64,000 bases of DNA from Prosthecobacter sp. GTDB taxonomy: Bacteria; Verrucomicrobiota; Verrucomicrobiia; Verrucomicrobiales; Verrucomicrobiaceae. This document shows, one piece after another, positions 60,731 to 64,000 of the stretch. Below the pieces are notes generated by a model. It ran no database searches, was not told the origin of the DNA, and was given only the letters and a program-made list of their open reading frames with translations. Position 1 is the first letter of the stretch. Each line of letters starts with the position of its first letter. The position numbers were made by a program, and so were the translations under genes. Location: contig JAFMIR010000005.1 in the NCBI GenBank assembly GCA_017853885.1, positions 1-64,000 on the forward strand. The letters are read 5' to 3'.

Positions 60731-62527
60731 ATGATTCGTTTTTTTGTCGTACTTTTTCTTTCGGTGGCAGCTGTCGCAGCTGACCGCCCGAACATTCTCT
60801 GGCTTACCAGTGAGGACAATGGCCCCAGCTATGGCTGCTATGGTGATCAATATGCGGTTACGCCGAACATCGACGCTCTCGCGGCGCGTGGCATGCGATT
60901 GAAGCGGGCTTGGTCGAACGCGCCCGTGTGCGCGCCGGCACGCACCTGCCTCATCAGCGGTCGCTGGGCGCCTTCTGATGGCGCCGAGCACATGCGCAGC
61001 CTCGTGCCAATGGCCGCAGGGCATAAAATGTATGCGCAGATCCTTCGCGAGGCCGGTTACTACTGCACCAACAACAGCAAGGAGGACTACAACCTCGATC
61101 GTGCCCAGGTGAACGGCTCAGATCCTGTGTGGCACGAGAGCAGCGGCAAGGCACACTACAAAAACCGCGTCTCAGGCCAGCCCTTCTTTGCCATTTTCAA
61201 TGATCAAATCACCCACGAGAGCCAGATCCGCCGCCGCCCGCACACCCTCATCCACGATCCTGCGATGGCTCCTGTGCCACCTTTTCAGCCACAGACGTCA
61301 GAAGTGCGTCATGATTGGGCCCAGCATTATGACAACATTACCACCATGGATGTCGGTATTGGTAAAAAGCTCGCCGAACTTGAGGCTGCCGGACTTGCCC
61401 AAGACACCATCATCATGCTGTATGGTGATCACGGTGCCGGCATGCCTCGTTTCAAGCGCTGGCCCTACAACACCGGTCTTCAAATCGGTCTCATCATGTA
61501 CTTCCCCGACAAGTGGAAGCACCTCGCGCCGAAAGGCTACGCCCCAGGTGCTGCCAGTGATGAGTTGGTGCAGTTCATCGATCTTGCGCCCACGGTGTTG
61601 AGCATTGCTGGCATCAAGCCTCCATCCTTCATGCAGGGTCGTGCCATTTGTGGCAGTCATGCCGCTGCTTATCCCAACAACTTCATCCATGGCTTCCGCG
61701 GTCGCATGGACGAGCGCTACGATTGCGTCCGCAGCACTACGGACGGGAGGTTTGTGTATGTGCGTCAGCTCATGCCACATTTGCCGTACGGTCAGTATCT
61801 GAATTACATGTTTCAACAGGCCACCACGCGTGTTTGGAAGGAGCTGTTTGCCGCAGGCAAACTCAATGAGCTGCAAGCTCGCTTCTGGAAGAAGAAATCG
61901 TATGAGGAGCTCTATGACCTGCAAAGCGATCCATGGGAGACGAAGAATCTGGCCGAATCTGCAGCACACGCGGGTGACCTCGAGCGCCTCCGTGCCGCAC
62001 AGGATGCATGGCTTTTGGAGACGCGTGATCTTGGCCTCATCCCCGAGGCGGAGCGTCTTGCCGCTTCGAAAGGCGCAGCCTTGGCAGAGGCTCTCAAAGA
62101 CTGGCCCTTTCACACCATCCTCGATGCCGCCAAACTCGCTGCAAACCGTGCCGAGGCAGTCGAAAAACTTTCACCGCTGCTCAAGCATGAAAATGCCGCT
62201 GTGCGCTACTGGGGTGTCATGGGACATCTCATTCGTGGTTCGTCTGATGTGACCGCGTTGGAACCCATGCTTCAAGACCCGAGCGCTAGCGTGCGTATCG
62301 CCGCTGCGGAGGCCCTGAGCGATATCGACATCCTGCTCGCCAGCGCAAATGTCGATCAAAGGCCATACATGGAAGCTCTCGAAGCCCTCAATGCTCTCGA
62401 TCGCCTGAAGTCCCGCCTAGGTCCGAAAAAAGAAACCTTGCTCGCCCTGCCGGGAAAAGCCCCTCAAGGCGTCGAAAAGCGCCTCAAGGAATACGTCACT
62501 CGGCTGATGGAGCACATCCGCGAGTAG
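60731..62527 (+). CDS. Secreted sulfatase with C-terminal helical repeats
   Basis: 598 aa from the ATG at 60731, with a signal peptide ending in AVAA. RPNILWLTSEDNG opens the sulfatase fold. The formylglycine signature CAPAR (67-71) is followed by TCLISGRW. Metal-binding TIIMLYGDHGAGMPRFKRW is conserved. The last ~120 residues carry HEAT-like repeats (YWGVMGHLIRG, SVRIAAAEALSDIDILL). It probably removes sulfate from marine-type or host polysaccharides. It needs a formylglycine-generating enzyme encoded elsewhere. Confidence 0.93.
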   Translation: MIRFFVVLFLSVAAVAADRPNILWLTSEDNGPSYGCYGDQYAVTPNIDALAARGMRLKRAWSNAPVCAPARTCLISGRWAPSDGAEHMRSLVPMAAGHKMYAQILREAGYYCTNNSKEDYNLDRAQVNGSDPVWHESSGKAHYKNRVSGQPFFAIFNDQITHESQIRRRPHTLIHDPAMAPVPPFQPQTSEVRHDWAQHYDNITTMDVGIGKKLAELEAAGLAQDTIIMLYGDHGAGMPRFKRWPYNTGLQIGLIMYFPDKWKHLAPKGYAPGAASDELVQFIDLAPTVLSIAGIKPPSFMQGRAICGSHAAAYPNNFIHGFRGRMDERYDCVRSTTDGRFVYVRQLMPHLPYGQYLNYMFQQATTRVWKELFAAGKLNELQARFWKKKSYEELYDLQSDPWETKNLAESAAHAGDLERLRAAQDAWLLETRDLGLIPEAERLAASKGAALAEALKDWPFHTILDAAKLAANRAEAVEKLSPLLKHENAAVRYWGVMGHLIRGSSDVTALEPMLQDPSASVRIAAAEALSDIDILLASANVDQRPYMEALEALNALDRLKSRLGPKKETLLALPGKAPQGVEKRLKEYVTRLMEHIRE

Positions 62528-62592
62528 GCTGAGCCTTTCCTCACGAGCTTTTGCTGGCTTCCATGGTCTTGGTGGCTACCACTCGTGCCCCC

Positions 62593-63144
62593 ATGCCACG
62601 CCTGCTGCTGTTCCTCACCCTTCCTCTCTTCATTGCCGACCAGGTCACGAAGAGTTGGATTGTCGCGAACTTTCCCTCGCCCTTCGATCCGGCGGGCTAT
62701 GGTGTTGAGCGTGAGATCATTCCAGGCATCTTTTGGCTGCATCACGCCGCGAATACCGGTGTGGCTTTTGGCATGTTCAATGGAACCGCCTATGCGAATT
62801 ACGCCTTCACCTGCGTGTCACTCGCCGCACTCGGCTTCATCATCTTCATGCATCGTAAAGGGGCCTTCCCCGGCTGGATGAGCCGCCTCGCGGTCGCTCT
62901 GCTAGTCAGTGGTATCTTTGGCAATCTGACCGACCGTCTCTTTCGGGAGCACGCCTCTGGCCGGCTGTTTCATGGGACTTTTTTCGATGGTTATGTGGTC
63001 GATTTTCTTCGTTTTGATTTCGGTTTCCCACCCTTCAATCCTTGGCCTTCTTTCAATGTCGCCGATTCCTGCGTTGTCTGTGCTGCCATCCTTTTGGCTC
63101 TGAGCACGTTTTTTGAGAAGCCAGTGGATTCGGCTGCTGATTGA
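62593..63144 (+). CDS. lspA: Lipoprotein signal peptidase (signal peptidase II)
   Basis: 183 aa with four membrane helices. The catalytic Asp pair is in IFGNLTDRLFR (D114) and SFNVADSC (D158). It cleaves prolipoproteins after Lgt modification and before Lnt, which is also encoded in this window. Start set at the ATG at 62593. Convergent with the truncated glycoside hydrolase. Confidence 0.94.
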   Translation: MPRLLLFLTLPLFIADQVTKSWIVANFPSPFDPAGYGVEREIIPGIFWLHHAANTGVAFGMFNGTAYANYAFTCVSLAALGFIIFMHRKGAFPGWMSRLAVALLVSGIFGNLTDRLFREHASGRLFHGTFFDGYVVDFLRFDFGFPPFNPWPSFNVADSCVVCAAILLALSTFFEKPVDSAAD

Positions 63145-63217
63145 GATCAGCCCATGCGAAGGGCTGAAAAGAAATCATCGAGACTCTGAACAGGAGAGTC
63201 TTGATGAAGATGTAGAT

Positions 63218-64000
63218 TCAGTTTGATGTCTTTGGGCTAGCATCGAAGAGCTGGATGAGCGGGTGAATGCGTGCATTCAGCTCCCGCATGGCATGAAGTA
63301 GCGGGGCATAGGGTTCGTAGCGCACATTGAGGATGCCTTTGTTGCTGTCCTTGTTCGAGGCATCGGTCTGCGTGTCTGCAGGATCATTATCCATGTATTT
63401 GAACCAATGCCAGCCGACACAGGTTTTCGATTCAAGCAGAGCCATGGTAAAATGTTGGTAAAAGAGGCCACGGTCCCCCTGAGTCTTCACGAGCCAGCCC
63501 GCACCACTGGAGTTGATCATACCAGCATCAGCTCCTTTGACGTAGAACTCGGAGATGAGACAAGGCTTGCCGGACCATTCGTGCCACTGCTGCAAATGAT
63601 CGCGCTGTGGACTCCAGTGGCCGTAGTAGTTCATGGAGACGGCGTCACACCATCGTCCGGCGGCCTTCCACGCGCCTCGGGCATTCGTAGCCGGCCCATG
63701 AAAGCGGGAACCGAGGCAGAGATGATGAGGCACAACCGCTCGGATGGCTTGGGTCGTGATGCGAAAATAAGTGTCAAACACGTGCTCCACAAATGCGCGC
63801 CGCATCTCGTCCGTGACGACACTTTTGTCCGCGATGAAGCTCCTCGCAGCCTGGCGCATGTAGGCAAAAGCTGGCTTAGAGTCATCTAGCCCGAGCATGC
63901 GGTCGAGCATATCCTTCTCGATGGGCAACTCATTGTCGGAGAAAATACCGATGAGCCATGGATCATCCCTCATTTGTGCCAACCGCTCACGGCATTGGTC
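63218..64000 (-). CDS. Glycoside hydrolase, clan GH-A (5' end outside window)
   Basis: The frame is open to the right edge, so the N-terminus is missing; 260 codons are visible. IGIFSDNELP resembles the DNE-containing segment of agarase and GH42-like enzymes, and CLISEFYVKGAD carries a likely nucleophile Glu. CVGWHWFKYMDNDP is a typical end-of-barrel aromatic motif. It probably hydrolyses a beta-linked polysaccharide. Two short hairpins lie between lspA and this gene (63147-63167 and 63181-63201), without T-runs. Confidence 0.75.
   Translation of the reverse strand, partial: DQCRERLAQMRDDPWLIGIFSDNELPIEKDMLDRMLGLDDSKPAFAYMRQAARSFIADKSVVTDEMRRAFVEHVFDTYFRITTQAIRAVVPHHLCLGSRFHGPATNARGAWKAAGRWCDAVSMNYYGHWSPQRDHLQQWHEWSGKPCLISEFYVKGADAGMINSSGAGWLVKTQGDRGLFYQHFTMALLESKTCVGWHWFKYMDNDPADTQTDASNKDSNKGILNVRYEPYAPLLHAMRELNARIHPLIQLFDASPKTSN

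Noticed and set aside
63147..63201. Hairpins between lspA and the glycoside hydrolase as terminators
   Set aside because: Stems of about 7 bp without a T-run on either strand; too weak to call.
1..64000. CRISPR arrays, insertion sequences, tRNA or rRNA genes
   Set aside because: No regularly spaced repeats, transposase motifs, terminal inverted repeats or cloverleaf-like sequences were seen while reading.

Overview
The window looks like a chromosomal segment from a Verrucomicrobiota bacterium, most likely near Prosthecobacter/Verrucomicrobium. The evidence is the mix of families typical of that phylum: proteins with Pirellula/Verrucomicrobium-type CxxCH haem domains, a DUF1501 Tat-secreted protein, Tat-secreted Gfo/Idh/MocA oxidoreductases, secreted PQQ-type beta-propellers, a sulfatase with a helical-repeat tail, a ThuA-like protein and an SGNH hydrolase. 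The DNA is moderately GC-rich and gene-dense, with short intergenic gaps. I found no rRNA, tRNA, CRISPR array or insertion sequence. Both ends cut through genes.

Layout. 1-9.9 kb: truncated sugar-dehydrogenase/cytochrome c fusion, divergent PurC-like enzyme, M19 dipeptidase, solitary NuoA, a basic 113-aa unknown, a PQQ propeller and an MsbA-like ABC exporter. 10-14.8 kb: aldolase/dehydrogenase fusion, SufT, a secreted endo/exonuclease/phosphatase-fold protein, TatA and a lipoprotein. 14.8-17 kb: an SDR, then a tiny kinase-like protein overlapping a PP2C phosphatase. 17-23.7 kb (minus strand): double SGNH hydrolase, GT9 glycosyltransferase, metallophosphoesterase, TsaD, two micro-lipoproteins, CPXCG protein, Lnt. 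23.8-34.5 kb: large haem dehydrogenase, CoaB, inositol-phosphatase family, flavin halogenase-like oxidoreductase, ADP-ribosylglycohydrolase, second PQQ propeller, IlvC, Tat-Gfo/Idh. 34.8-41.2 kb: MBL hydrolase, DUF1501, MurA, SmpB, RpoZ, Gfo/Idh, dCMP-deaminase-like protein. 41.7-47.4 kb: exopolysaccharide export block (outer-membrane barrel, Wza-like, Wzc-like BY-kinase) and an EF-hand protein. 47.5-50.2 kb: phosphodiester glycosidase, GmhB, ThuA. 50.3-54.6 kb: four-gene operon of three related secreted coiled-coil/beta-sandwich proteins plus a lipoprotein polysaccharide deacetylase. 54.6-64 kb: Obg, Rex, MsrB, SDR, Tat-Gfo/Idh, beta-ketoacyl synthase, sulfatase, LspA and a truncated glycoside hydrolase.

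How it fits together. Much of the block concerns the cell envelope: lipoprotein maturation (Lnt, LspA), peptidoglycan (MurA), heptose/LPS (GmhB, GT9), lipid export (ABC), Tat export (TatA plus several Tat or Sec substrates) and polysaccharide export and deacetylation. The rest is core metabolism and information processing, with scattered polysaccharide-degradation genes. The least explained parts are the 50.3-54.6 kb operon, the mini-kinase/PP2C pair at 15.7-16.9 kb and the micro-lipoproteins behind lnt. Nine strong hairpin-plus-T-run terminators help define transcription units. All functional calls come from reading sequence motifs; no database search was run.
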